From positions 23,164,622 to 23,228,621 of the forward strand of contig NC_134398.1 of assembly GCF_050003625.1 (NCBI RefSeq): a DNA stretch of 64,000 nt, in the 5' to 3' direction. Of this stretch, positions 1-10,850 are shown in pieces; position 1 is the stretch's first letter; each line of letters starts with the position of its first letter. This DNA is from Haematobia irritans (taxonomy: Eukaryota; Arthropoda; Insecta; Diptera; Muscidae). Below the pieces are notes generated by a model. That model was not told the origin of the DNA. It saw only the letters and a program-made list of their open reading frames with translations, and searched no databases. The position numbers and the translations under genes were made by a program.

Positions 1-1762
1 ATGAAACGCGACTACGACAAGGAAACTGCCTCACAGAGGGGTTATACCGCCTTTACTTTGGCTAATCATAGTAGATGAGATTCTGACTGTTCTGCACAAC
101 AAAGGGATAAAAATAGTGGCGTATGCGGATGATATTGTTATAATGGCATCTGGCAAATTTGTGAACACAATCTCGGATATAATGAGTGAGGCCTTACAAA
201 TTGTATCCGCTTGGACAAGGAGATTTAGATTAGGTGTTAACCCAAGGAAAATGAGGCTAGTGCTCTTCTCTAGGGGGAGAAAAACAAACGGATATAAGGA
301 CCCACAATTTCAAGGAACATAATTCTCAAAATTTAGGAGTTGTCCTACACTGTAGTCTAAACTGGCTAGAGAATACAGTTGTTGCGTGCCAAAAGTTTGT
401 TGGGGAACGTAGGAGAATGAAGCTTTCCCTCTTCCACAGGTAGTTTATAGCAGTTATAAAACCCGTAACTACCTATGGATGACTCGTCTGGTGGACAATT
501 ACCAACCATCAGAATCATATACTAAAGTTCAACGGAATAAACAGGACGGTCCTTATTTATATGACTGGTGCAATGAGGACAACGGCCACCGCAGCTCTAG
601 ACGTACTGAAGAGAGAGTCTTCCCACTTAATCTGAATATCAAGAAAACAGCGGAGGTGATACTCATGAGGCTGAAGAGCCTGGACTCGCTCGGAAACGAG
701 GAATGTAGACACATGGAACTCGTTGCTTCAGAGCAAGATATTACGACAGACTTTATGGCGACTAAGCATGTACCAGTTGAAATCGATTATACCAAATATA
801 GAGGAGTGGAAAGAAGAACGCATACATTTTGGAGACCTGAATATTTATAGGGATTGTTCGAAAATGGTGGAAGGCGCTGACAGTGGTATTTAATGCGAAG
901 ATTTGGGGATTATGAATTCATATAAAATGGATGGTGGATGCAATATCTTCAGCCGGAGGTATTTGCCATTGCGAAAGTTGCAGAACTACCGTTGATGAGG
1001 CCGATATACAGGAACGATATCAGCTTCTCCATCGACAGTCAGGCAGCAATAAAGGCCCTAGGAAATCCGAACATAACATCGAAGGTAGTCCACCGCTGTC
1101 GTAGAGAGCTTAGAACTCTCACTGAACAGCATAATATCACTCTGTGCTGGGTACCTGGACATTATGCGTGACGAATAACATCGTTACAGATATTTTCCCC
1201 CCGCAATCTTTATCTACTTACAGATTAAGTTTCAAATACAATGATTTATGGAAGGGACGTTAGGCTTCCTCTGCGAGCAAACCGAACTATTATGGGACTA
1301 CAAGAGACGTAAGAACTCTGATTTTATGATGGCGACACATAGAGATGATTTGAGACTAATAATAGGCATCATAACAGGACTTAACACACTTGAAAACACA
1401 TGCTAAGGATTGGCTTAATAACTGACGATATTTATAGATGGTGCCTGGACCCGGAGGCAACAGGAGACTCCTACCATTTTCTATGTCAGTGTCCAGCATT
1501 ATTCTTTAGAAGAAGCAAGGTACTGGGCTCCGTTTTCTTTCAGGATATAAAGGATGTACGAAATCAGAAGGATTTACATACCTTCATCAAGGCCTCGGGA
1601 TCGAAGACCTAGAAAGCTCTTTTTTGGAACTCGTCTGGAAAATCGAATACATTTGATGAAGAGGAGAGAAAACAACTATGAGGAAACACAATAGATCAAC
1701 ATGGACTAAGTGGGAACCAACCCCTTTGGCTTCATCCTCTATAACCTAACCTAACCTAACCT
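1..1762 (+). mobile_element. Decayed non-LTR retrotransposon 3' part (reverse transcriptase, RNase H, zinc-knuckle-like end)
   Basis: The 5' part lies outside the window. Codons at 122-133 spell the reverse-transcriptase active-site motif YADD (in VAYADDIVIM), followed by a palm/thumb-like stretch to about 370. A GAMRTT-type segment sits near 570-600. An RNase H-like domain lies at about 1,020-1,170, with DSQAAIKAL and CWVPGH at its end. A cysteine/histidine cluster (CLDP...YHFLCQCPAL) follows at about 1,444-1,500, as in RNase H-bearing elements of the I/R1/LOA group. The parts are interrupted by stops and at least one frameshift, so it is dead. The 3' end is a short CTAAC/CCTAA tail at 1,743-1,763. 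The next sequence is the middle of another LINE, so this copy probably inserted into that element. Clade assignment is from motif memory only. Confidence 0.8.
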
Positions 1763-1763
1763 A

Positions 1764-2523
1764 TATCACCGGATGGTAGCTGTACTCTGGGTTACAGTCC
1801 ACATATCGAATTACTGTTGGTCGGACATAAGCGATTGGTGCTAGGAAACTTCAATGCCCACTATCTCCTGGACAGAGCAGATTAATGACTATACATGTTG
1901 CACGTTGAACGAAGAGACCCCACGAGAATTATGGTTGATTGCATCAGTTCGCGAGACATATCTTTAGGTCTGATAAATGACGTATGCTAGCAAGCCATAA
2001 TTTCACTTAGATCAGACCACCTTCCCATAAATCTCTACATTGGCCGACCATCCGATTTTGTAACCTCTGATTGCCGCACGTTTATCTGTCAAAAGAAACC
2101 CAACTACCCGGGTTAGGCCAAACATCCCTGCAGAAGCGGCTTGCTTTACGGATAAGCGCTCCCTAATTTTACTATCAACAGGCCTTCCCATGATTCTTTC
2201 CATTTACCGACCCTCCGATATCATAAGTTCGGAACGCTGGAAAGGAAGCCCAACTTACAATCAGAAGCGGTGGCCATGTGCTAAGAAATAGCAGACATCC
2301 CCATAATTCTCTCCGTTGAGCGACCCTCCACTTCAATAACCTATGGACATCGTACAATTATCAGTCCAAAGAAATCCAACCACCTAGGTGAGACCCAACT
2401 TCCCAGCAGAAGCTGTTGGACTTGAAGACGAGTGCCGACGTGCTAAGTCTGCAGGTCCTAGCATCATGGAGCTGAATCGACGAGCACAAGAGGAACACAT
2501 GAGCATTATAACCCAGACACAGG
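1764..2523 (+). mobile_element. Decayed jockey-like non-LTR retrotransposon, endonuclease and linker part
   Basis: Reading from about 1,766 gives a degenerate AP-endonuclease domain: LVLGNFNAHY at about 1,833-1,860 and SDHLPINLYIGRPSD at about 2,014-2,058. Both are typical of the endonuclease of jockey/CR1/I-type elements. After further decay the frame shows RPNFPAEAVGLEDE at about 2,391-2,432 and an RRAQEEH stretch, the linker that normally precedes the reverse transcriptase. The element is interrupted at 2,523 by a SINE and resumes at 2,869. Stops and frameshifts show that it is inactive. Confidence 0.72.
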
Positions 2524-2868
2524 GAACCACCGTGGTGCAATTATTAGCATGCCCGCCTTGCATACACAAGGTCGTGGGTTTGATTCCTGCTTCGACCGGA
2601 CACCAAAAAGTGTTTCGGCGGTGGATTATCCCACCTTAGTAATGCTGGTGACATGTCTGAGTGTTTCAAAGTTTCTCTAAATGGTTTCACTGCAATGTGG
2701 AACGCCGCTCGGACTCGTCTATAAAAAGGAGGTCCCTTTTCATTGAGCTTAACATGGAATCGGGCAGCACTCAGTGATAAGAGAGAAGTTTACCAATGTG
2801 GTATGACAATGGACTGAATAGTCTAAGTGAGCCTTATACATCGGGCTGCCACCTAAACTAACCTAAGT
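2524..2868 (+). mobile_element. Full-length tRNA-derived SINE with 10-bp target duplication
   Basis: The left end resembles a tRNA gene: an A-box-like stretch at 2,533-2,550 (TGGTGCAATTATTAGCAT) and a B-box-like stretch at about 2,577-2,588 (GGTTTGATTCC). These are the internal RNA polymerase III promoter elements. The body runs about 345 bp and ends in GCTGCCACCTAAACTAACCTAA, a degenerate CCTAA tail. Identical 10-bp direct repeats CAGACACAGG at 2,514-2,523 and 2,869-2,878 flank it and mark a target-site duplication. Other copies lie at 24,155-24,238 (tail only), 38,290-38,400 (decayed), 39,099-39,358 and 46,083-47,398. Confidence 0.85.
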
Positions 2869-3360
2869 CAGACACAGGTAAGTTGTGGTCTATAGTAAAA
2901 GCCCTCTCGAATCCCGCTAAAAGGAATGATGGAATCTCGAGGCATTCGCAGTGGGGTATATAGTGATATGCAGTGGCGCATATCACTATATACCCCAGCC
3001 GAAGTTACCAATGGCATCACTAGGGAAAATTGTTTTAAATATCCTGAGTCCAAACGAAATTTCAATGCTTCAACATGAAGCATCTGGGAATGCTGGGATT
3101 TGGGTACTTGACCAGACTCTTCAATTTTTCCTTGGAATTATGGGTAGGGTGATTCCCTTACTGAAGCCAGACAGAGGCTCAAGCAAGGGTGAATCGTACA
3201 GACTGATCTCTTCTCTCGCCAGTGGCCCAGAAACTTGATTTTCCAACTGCCAACGAACAAAATAGATTCCGTAAAGTTCACAGCATGACAACAGATTGAC
3301 ATGGCTTCACAGCGTATATAAAGAGAGGATGCAACCAGTCCAAGGCGTGTCACAAGATGC
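2869..3360 (+). mobile_element. Jockey-like reverse-transcriptase fragment, continuation of the LINE split by the SINE
   Basis: Right after the SINE target duplication the frame reads GKLWSIVKALSNPAKRND, the usual linker before the reverse transcriptase. At 3,100-3,260 it reads LTRLFNFSLG, GRVIPLLKPDRG and GESYRLISSLAS, which are RT domain motifs 0-2a. A shifted frame continues with NRFRKVHSMTTD and AYIKRGCNQSKA to about 3,357. An inverted repeat at 2,952-2,997 interrupts the linker. With 1,764-2,523 it forms one older element into which the SINE inserted. Confidence 0.72.
2952..2997. repeat. Perfect 20-bp inverted repeat with 6-nt loop
   Basis: The arms 2,952-2,971 and 2,978-2,997 are exact reverse complements (TGGGGTATATAGTGATATGC and its complement) around the loop AGTGGC. 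The hairpin lies inside LINE coding sequence that would not be expected to hold it. It probably arose by a local foldback or template-switch event after the element died. Confidence 0.85.
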
Positions 3361-3389
3361 CCGCGTGTTTTGGGTTCTTATTAGAAATT

Positions 3390-4290
3390 CTATGCTTATT
3401 CCTTAAGAAATCATTTTCAATCATTGCTAAATCCAATATGCAGATTTTTCCACAGTCATTACACACTCATTATGAGAATTTATAGCCAGTTGGATAAAGA
3501 TTTCACGTTCACAGAGATCATGGACATCCTCAGGATAGGATTGGTTTCCCTATGAAGTTTTCATAAACGCCGTTAATTATTTTTTTATAAATTATATGGC
3601 ATCGTTGTACACAAATTTTAAACATCTGTGATGACTCTTTCCGTGGTGTAGTTCCTTGAGTTGATAATCTATTGGATAGAGATTTCACACTCACAGAGAA
3701 ATTCTATGCTCATTCCTTAAGAAGTCATTTTTGATCGTTAAATCCGATGTGTGACTTTGCCCACATTCATTACGCATCCATTATAAGAGCTGATGGTCTC
3801 TTGGATAGAGATACTAAAAGAGATCAAGGACCTCTGATCATTGTAGAAGTTTTATGCCAGCGTTTTACACAAATTTTAAAGGGTTGTGATGACTTTCCGT
3901 ACTGGAGTAAATTTGAGTTGATAGAGTCTTGTATAGGAATTTCACACTCCTAGAGATCAAGGACCTCTTCAGAAAACTTAGCGCAAATAAAACTCTGGAG
4001 AGGATCGGATTCTCTGTGACTTCTTCATGAACGTTTCCTTAGAAGTCATTTTTGGTCGTTGCTAAATCCGATGTGTAACTTTTCCCACATTCATTATAAG
4101 AGCTTATAGTCTCTTGGATAGAGATTTCATACTAACAGTGATCAAGGATGTTGTCAGAAAGCTTAGCGCAAATAAAGCTCCTGGAGAGAATCGGAGTCCC
4201 TTGGCAATTCAATGCCATCGTTTTATAAAAAATTTTAAACGGCTATGATGATTACGACACGTTCCGTGCTAGAGTAATTTTCCCAATACA
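3390..4290 (+). repeat. Imperfect tandem repeat of about 315 bp, three copies, carrying a LINE RT motif
   Basis: Anchor sequences beginning TTCCTTAAGAA or TTCCTTAGAAG followed by TCATTTTTGATCGTT-like sequence recur at about 3,398, 3,712 and 4,029, a period near 315 bp. Each unit also repeats GGATAGAGATTTCACACTC and a segment ending in TTTTACACAAATTTTAAA. In the third unit the frame reads KDVVRKLSANKAPGENRSP, matching the KLxxNKAPGEDxIP motif at the start of non-LTR reverse transcriptases. The array thus appears built from a broken LINE fragment. All copies carry stops. Confidence 0.6.
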
Positions 4291-4344
4291 TACAAAATCA
4301 TGTCATCAAGGTTATAACATCTCGGATGGCCACCATTTAATGTT

Positions 4345-6025
4345 TATACCCTCCACCATAGGATGGGGGTATATTAACTTTGTCATTCCGTTTGTAACAC
4401 ATCGAAATATTGCTCTAAGACCCCATAAAGTATATATATTCTGGGTAGTGGTGAAATGCTGAGTCGACTTGAGCATGTCCGTCCGTCGGTCCGTTCGTCT
4501 GTTGAAATCACGCTAACTTCCGAACGAAACAAGCTATCGACTTGAAACTTGGCACAAGTAGTTGTTATTGATGTAGGTCGGATGGTATTGCAAATGGGCC
4601 ATATAGGTCCACTTTTACGTATAGCCCCCATATAAACGGCCCCCTAATTTGGCTTGCGATTGCTCTAAGAGAATCAAATTTCATCCGATCCGGCTGAAAT
4701 TTGGTACATGGTGTTAGTATATGGTCTCTAACAACCAAACAAAAATTGGTTCATATCGGTCTACTTTTACGTATAGCCCCCATATAAACCGACTCCCAAA
4801 TTTGGCTTGCGATTGCTCTAAAAGAAGCAAATTCCATCCGATCAGGCTGAAATTTGGTACATGGTGTTAGTATGTGGTCTCTAACAACCATGCAAAAATT
4901 GGTCCACATCGGTCCATAATTATATATAGCCCCCATATAAACCGATCCCCCGATTTGACCTCCGGAGCTTCTTAGAGGAGCAAAATTCGTCCGATCCGGT
5001 TGAAATTTGGTACGTGGTGTTATTATGTGGTCTCTAGCAACCATGCAAGAATTGGTCCATATCGGTCCATAATTATATATAGCCCCCATATAAGCCGATC
5101 CCCAGATTTGACCTCCGGAGCCTCTTAGAGGAGCAAAATTCGTCCGATCCGGTTGAAATTTGGAACATGGTGTTAGAATGTGGACTCTAACAAACACGCA
5201 AGAATTGGTCGATATCGGTCCATAATTATATATAGCCCCCATATAAACCGTTCCCCAGATTTGATCTCCGGAGCCTCTTGGAGGAGCAAAATTCATCCGA
5301 ACCGGTTGAAATTTGCAACGTGGTGTTAGTATAAGGCCGCTAATAACCATGCCAAAATTGGTCCATATCGATCTATAGTTATATATAGCCGATCCCCAAT
5401 CACACAAAAATTGGTCCATATCGGTTCATAATCATGGTTGCCACTCGAGTCAAAAATAATCTACCAAAATTTTATTTTTTAGAAAACATTGTCAAAATGT
5501 TATTTCTATAGAAAATTTTGTCAAAATTTTATTTCTATAGAAAACATTGTCAAAATGTTATTTCTATAGAAAATTTTGTCAAAATTTTTTTTCTATAGAA
5601 AATTTTTTCCAAATTTTATTTCTATAGAAAATTTTGTCAAAATTTTACTTCTATAGAAAATGTTGTCAAAATTTTATTTGTATAGAAAATTTTGCAAAAT
5701 TTTATTTCTATAGAAAATTTTATCAAAATTTTATTTCTATAGAAAATTTATTTCTATAGAATTTTTTTCCAAATTTTACTTCTATAGAAAATGTTGTCAA
5801 AATTTTATTTTGTCAAAATTTTATTTCTATAGAAACTTTAAACTTAATTATATACGTATTTAATCGGCCTTTTCTAGTTTAATATATACCACGTATGGAC
5901 TATGTGGTATATATTACGGTATTAGGAAGTTTTAAGATACCTTGCCATCGGCTTCAGTAGAAGTTTCTACGCAATCCATGGTGGAGGGTACATAAGCTTC
6001 GGCCTGGCCGAACTTACGGCCGTAT
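4345..6025 (-). mobile_element. Family A interspersed element, copy 1 (153-bp internal tandem units plus nested 29-bp array)
   Basis: On the plus strand it begins TATACCCTCCACCATAGG and ends GGCCGAACTTACGGCCGTAT, the reverse of copies at 7,257 and 29,668. Internal units of 150-154 bp are marked by CCCCCATATAAAC at 4,627, 4,777, 4,931, 5,083 and 5,236. Because 153 is a multiple of three and the unit has no stop on one strand, a 222-codon open frame results (5,419 to 4,751, minus strand). It repeats FQPDRTNFAPLRGSGGQIWG. I see no sign that this is a real protein. A TCCGTCCGT-like tract lies near 4,478-4,500. The element has short subterminal inverted repeats and no recognisable transposase, so it is non-autonomous. 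Confidence 0.7.
5436..5850 (+). repeat. 29-bp satellite array, forward orientation (inside family A copy 1)
   Basis: Units of TTTCTATAGAAAA plus TTTTGTCAAAATTTTA repeat about 13 times. The array is entered from GGTTGCCACTCGAG at 5,436 followed by AATAATCTACCAAAATTTT. It leaves into TTTAAACTTAATTATATACG, which belongs to the family A body. This shows the small array as an internal part of the larger element. Confidence 0.85.
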
Positions 6026-7256
6026 AATCATACTCCTTTCCCTTTCGAATATAATCGTGACCAGAAGAAAAAGTCATTTTTAATGAAATAACTCTCAAAC
6101 TGCAATGTCGTAGACTCATTTTTCTTCTCAGAATTTTTTATGATGATTGGGGGTTATAAGAGTTTGGTCCTGGTTGAATTTGGCGTTTTTACTTTTTTTT
6201 TAATTTATTTTGTAATTTTTTTCTTATAATTCTTCTAAAAAAATAAAACCTTTTTAAGCACATTACAATTCAACGTATTTAACCAATGTAATTGAATTTA
6301 TTCATTAACATCAATATCTATTATTTTATTAATATATTTAAAATTATTTTATTTAATTAAAAAAAAAAAAAGTATTTTTTATTTTTGTAAAACCTCATAA
6401 ACTGTATTAATTCGATTCTATTACGCGGCCCGTTCAATGAAAACTAAAGCATTTTAATTGCAAATCAGTTTATCTTAATGACGACTGACTCTACTCTATA
6501 GTCAAGATAACAAAAAACAAGCAGAGATAAGTTAAGATGAGAGATGTTAAATATTTTATATCAATTAACACATGCTTTAAATTATGCCAAAAAAAAAACA
6601 AAAACAAATGGCAGATGTTAAAATGATTCTATAGCAAAATTGTTAACAATAATTGTAAATATAAACAAAATTGCTTGCATCTTCTCTACGTTTGAGATAA
6701 AAGATATCCCATTATTTAAGATAAATTAGATATGAGATGAACCTTTTTCAAAGCACCATCATAGGATAGGGGAGTTATACTAACACGGTCGTTCAGTTTG
6801 TAACGCATGGAAATATTGATCTGAAACCGCATATGTATACATTCTTGCCCGTGGTGGTGAAATTCTGAGTCGTTCTTGTCATTTCATCCTCTTTTAAAAT
6901 CACGTAAAATCAATATATGAGCAGTATAGCTGATATGTCTTGCAATAAATTTCAGGTAGCTATTGCATTCAGAAATAAAGTTATTCGTAATGCAATTCAA
7001 GCGTGACAGTGTGATTGTTTTGCATTTTACAGAAAAATCGCAAGTGACTAATATTAAGCCCTCCAGGATTAAGTAAATGTGAATAAAACTTTCTAAGATA
7101 CCGTGATACTGGCAACGGCAACCACCAAACACCAAAAATGATCCGAAAAGTGAAGGCCAGATTTGATCACAGAGCAAGGAAACTTGCTCGAAGCTGCACA
7201 TGTCGCGAATACTACCACCAAAATTGTCCAAGAAAATTTTACCAAAAAACTACCAA
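6026..7256. other. AT-rich intergenic stretch with a family A end fragment at 6,758-6,890
   Basis: No gene is seen. The stretch 6,758-6,890 (CACCATCATAGGATAGGGG, GTTTGTAACGCATGGAAATATT, GTGGTGGTGAAATTCTGAGTCG) is a decayed copy of the family A terminal region found at 4,345. The rest is single-copy-looking AT-rich DNA with homopolymer runs. Confidence 0.5.
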
Positions 7257-8736
7257 ACAAGTATATACGGCCGTAAGTTCGGCCAGGCTGAATCTTATGT
7301 ACCCTCCACCATGGATTGCGTAGAAACTTCTACGAAAGACTGTCATCCACTACCATAATTATGGACTGATATGGACCAATTCTTCCATGGTTGTTAGAGA
7401 CCATATACTAATATCACGTACCAAATTTCAACCTAATTGGATGAATTTTGCTCTTCCAAGGGGCTCCGGAGGTCAAATCTGGGCATCGGTTTATATGGGG
7501 CTATATATAATTATGGACCGATACGGACCAATTCCTGCAATTAGATTGGATGAATTTTACTTCTCCAAACGGCACCGGAGATCAAATGTGGGGTTCGCTT
7601 TATGTGGGGGCTATATATGATTATGGACGATATGGACCAATTCCTGCACGATTGTCAGAGATCATACACTAAAATCATGTACCAAATTTCAGCCGGATCG
7701 GTTGCATTTTGCTCTTCCACGAGGCTCCGGATGTCAAATCTGGGGACCAGTTTATATGGGGACTATATATAATTATTGACCGATTTCGACCAATTTTTGC
7801 ATGGGTGTTTGACGCTATATATTAACACAACGTACCAAATTTCAACTGAATCACATGAATTTTGGTCTTCTAAGAGGATCCGGAGGTCAAATCTGGGGAT
7901 CGGTTTATATGGGGGCTATATATAATTATGGACCGATATGGATCAATTTCTGCATGGTTGTTAGAGACAGTATACTAACACCACGTACCAAGTTTCAACC
8001 GAATCGGATGAATTTTGCTCTTCCACGAGGTTCCTGAGGTCAAATCTGGGGATCGGTTTATATGGGGGCTATATATAGTTATGGACCGATATGGAATAAT
8101 TTTTGCACGGTTGTTAGAGACTATATACTAAAACCATGTACCAAATTTCAGCCGGATCGGTTAAATTTTGCTCTTCCACGAGGCTCCGGAGATTAAATTT
8201 GGGGATCGGTTTATATGGGGGCTATATATAGTTATAGACCGATATGGACCAATTTTTGCATGGTTGTTAGAGACCATATGCTACCACCATGTACCAAATT
8301 TCAGCCGGATCGGATGAAATTTGCTTCTCTTAGAGGCTCCGCAAGCCAAATCTGGGGATCGGTTTATATGGGGGCTATATATAATTATGGATCGATGTGG
8401 ACCAATTTTTGCATAGTTGTTAGAGACCATATACTAACACCATGTACCAAATTTCAGCCGGATCGGATGAAATTTGCTTTTCTTAGAGGGTGTGCAAGCC
8501 AAATTTGAGGATCCTTTTATATGGGGGCTATACGTAAAAGAGGACCGATATGGCCCATTTGCAATACCATCCGACCTACATCAATAACAACTACTTGTAC
8601 CAAGTTTCAAGTCGACATCTTGTTTCGACTTGAAACAATATATATACTTTATAGGGTCTTAGAGCAATATTTCGATGTGTTACAAACGGAATGACAAAGT
8701 TAATATACCCCCCTTCCTATGGTGGAGGGTACAATA
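7257..8736 (+). mobile_element. Family A interspersed element, copy 2
   Basis: It starts ACAAGTATATACGGCCGTAA followed by the hairpin-capable TTCGGCCAGGC. It ends CCTATGGTGGAGGGTACAAT. The 14-bp sequence GTACCCTCCACCAT at 7,299-7,312 is repeated in perfect inversion at 8,719-8,732. About eight 150-160 bp units carry TATATGGGGGCTATATATA. The last unit is followed by the conserved single-copy end (CATCCGACCTACATCAATAA, GTGTTACAAACGGAATGACA). No transposase is present. The architecture (subterminal inverted repeats, tandem core, hairpin end) resembles non-autonomous Helentron/DINE-1 elements, but this assignment is inference. Confidence 0.72.
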
Positions 8737-8747
8737 AAAAAGATCTT

Positions 8748-8761
8748 ATTTTGCACTGTTT
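8748..8761 (+). repeat. Left target-site duplication of the jockey insertion
   Basis: ATTTTGCACTGTTT at 8,748-8,761 recurs exactly at 9,439-9,452, directly after the poly(A) tail. The first A may instead belong to the tail. Confidence 0.88.
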
Positions 8762-9438
8762 TAACAAGAGGAATGTTGAGATCTTTGTGAATGTTGTTGT
8801 TGTTGACAAACCAGGGAGAGCCAGTAATAAGCCTCAAAGTTTTTGATTGGTATCTTTGAAGAATTTCTATGTTGGAATTGCTGGCAGTACCCCATAATTG
8901 AATTCCGTAGGTCCATATTGGTTTTAAAATTGTTTTATAGAGCAGAACTTTGTTATTTAAACTTAGTGTAGATCTCTGACCTAACAACCAATGCATTCTT
9001 TTTGTTTTAATGTTTAGATGCTGCCTTTTCATTCGAATGTGCTCATTCCAAGTTAGTCTTTTATCCAAGTGAAGTCCAAGATATTTTACAGAGTATGCTG
9101 ACTCTATTACTGTTCCATTGAATACAGGACGAAATTAAAAAGTTTAGTAGTAATTATCTGAATAGATTAAGTTATCACTCTAATGTATTAGCAATTAATT
9201 TGTTAGATGATACCGATGAAGTAAGAAGACTAAAAAGGCGACATGTTCTTGATCTCCCTTTTATTTAAGTAAAGCTTAACTATCAATGTCATGTAAATAT
9301 TAGATATTTTAAAGAATATATTGTTAGGTTCAATGGAGCCTAAACAATTCAGTTTAAGATATGTAACAAAAAATTTGCTTAATGTTTTGTAGAAAAATAG
9401 ATTGCAAATAAACAGAATTATTAAAAAAAAAAAAAAAA
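8762..9438. mobile_element. 5'-truncated, 5'-inverted (twin-primed) jockey-type retrotransposon
   Basis: The left part (8,762 to about 9,133) is minus-strand. It encodes the end of a jockey RT ORF: VKYLGLHLDKRLTWNEH, TILKPIWTYGIQLWGTASNS, IEILQRYQSKTLRLI and HKDLNIPLVK. The right part (about 9,137-9,436) is plus-strand. It encodes the next piece of the same protein, KFSSNYLNRLSYHSNVLAIN and RRLKRRHVLDLPFI with a stop at about 9,268, then a 3' UTR and a poly(A) tail at 9,423-9,439. A 14-bp target duplication flanks the whole. This is the structure expected from twin priming: the 5' part is inverted, the 3' part is in normal order, and only a few codons are lost at the junction. It lies just beyond family A copy 2. 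Confidence 0.9.
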
Positions 9439-9452
9439 ATTTTGCACTGTTT
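9439..9452 (+). repeat. Right target-site duplication of the jockey insertion
   Basis: Exact copy of 8,748-8,761, immediately 3' of the poly(A) tract. Confidence 0.88.
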
Positions 9453-9539
9453 GATCAAATTTGCGCGGTTATTATGAAAAAAGGTTTCTTGGGTGTTATT
9501 ATTTTATTTTAATATTGACTTCAAACATACGTTAGTCAA

Positions 9540-10850
9540 TATTTTATTTTGTTTAAATTTTATTGCTATAGAAAACTTTTTCAAAATTTTATTTCTACAG
9601 AAAATTTTGTAAAAATTTTATCGCTATAGAAAATTTAGTCAAAATTTTATTTCTATAGAAAATTTTGTCAAAATTTTATTTCTATAGAAAATTTTGTCAA
9701 AATTTTATCCCTATAGAAAATTTTGTCAAAATTTTATCTCTATAGAAAATTTTGTCAAAATTTTATCCCTATAGAAAATTTTATCAATTATTTATCTCTA
9801 TAGAAAATTTAGTCAAAATTTTATATCTATAGAAAATTTAGTGAAAATGTTATCTCTATAGAAAATTTTGTCAATTTTCTATAGAGATAAATCTATAGAA
9901 AATTTTGTCAATTATTTATCTCTACAGAATATTTAGTCAAAATTTTATCTCTATAGAAAATTTAGTCAACATTTTATCTCTATAGAATATTTTGTCAAAA
10001 TTTTATCTCCATAGAAAATTTTGTCAAAATTTTATCTCTATAGAAAATTTTGTCAAAATTTTATCTCTATAGAAAATTTTGTCAAAATTTTATATCTATA
10101 GAAAATTTTGTCAAAATTTTATCTCTATAGAAAATTTTGTCCAAATTTTATCCCTATAGAATATTTTGTCAAAATTTTATATCTATAGAAAATGTTGTCA
10201 AAATTTTATCTATATAGAAAATTTTGTCAAAAATGTATCTCTATAGAAAATGTTGTCAAAATTTTATCTCTATAGAAAATTTTGTCAAAATTTTATCCCT
10301 ATAGAATATTTTGTCAAAATTTTATATCTATAGAAAATTTTGTCAAAATTGTATCTCTATAGAAAATTTTGTCAAAATTGTATCTCTATAGAAAATGTTG
10401 TCAAAATTTTATCTCTATAGAAAATTTTGTCAAAATTTTATCTCAATAGAAAATTTTGTCAAAATTTTATCTCTATAGAAAATTTTTTCTATAGAAAATT
10501 TTGTCAAAATTTTATCTCTATAGAAAATTTTGTAAAAATTTTATCTCCATAGAAAATTTTGTAAAAATTTTATCTCCATAGAAAATTTTGTCAAAATTTT
10601 ATATCTATAGAAAATTTTGTCAAAATTTTATCTCTATAGAAAATTTTGTAAAAATTTTATCTCTATAGAAAATTTTAAAAAAATTGCTTTCCTATAGAAA
10701 ATTTTTTCAACATTTTATCTCTATCGAAAATTTTGTCAACATTTTATCTATCGAAAATTTTGTCATCTATCTATAGAATGTTTTATTGAAATTTTATTTT
10801 GTCATTTCTATAGAAAAATTTGTCAAAATTGTATATCTAGGGGAAATTTC
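9540..10850 (+). repeat. 29-bp satellite array, forward orientation, TATCTCTATAG subfamily
   Basis: About 45 units of the 29-bp repeat. Most differ from the commonest form by carrying ATCTCTATAG in place of ATTTCTATAG, a diagnostic variant almost confined to this array. A short inverted unit occurs near 9,870-9,890. The array is followed at 10,945-10,975 by TTGTAGAATTTTACCAATTG then TGGCAACCG, the right-hand boundary motif also seen at 38,220-38,250. Confidence 0.9.

Noticed and set aside
1743..1763. CCTAA repeats as a telomeric tract
   Set aside because: There are only about four copies, placed exactly at a LINE 3' end, and higher flies lack TTAGG telomeres. A retrotransposon tail explains it better.
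4751..5419. 222-codon minus-strand frame as a real protein
   Set aside because: It is a reading of 153-bp interspersed repeat units. It has no start context or domain, and other copies of the unit contain stops.
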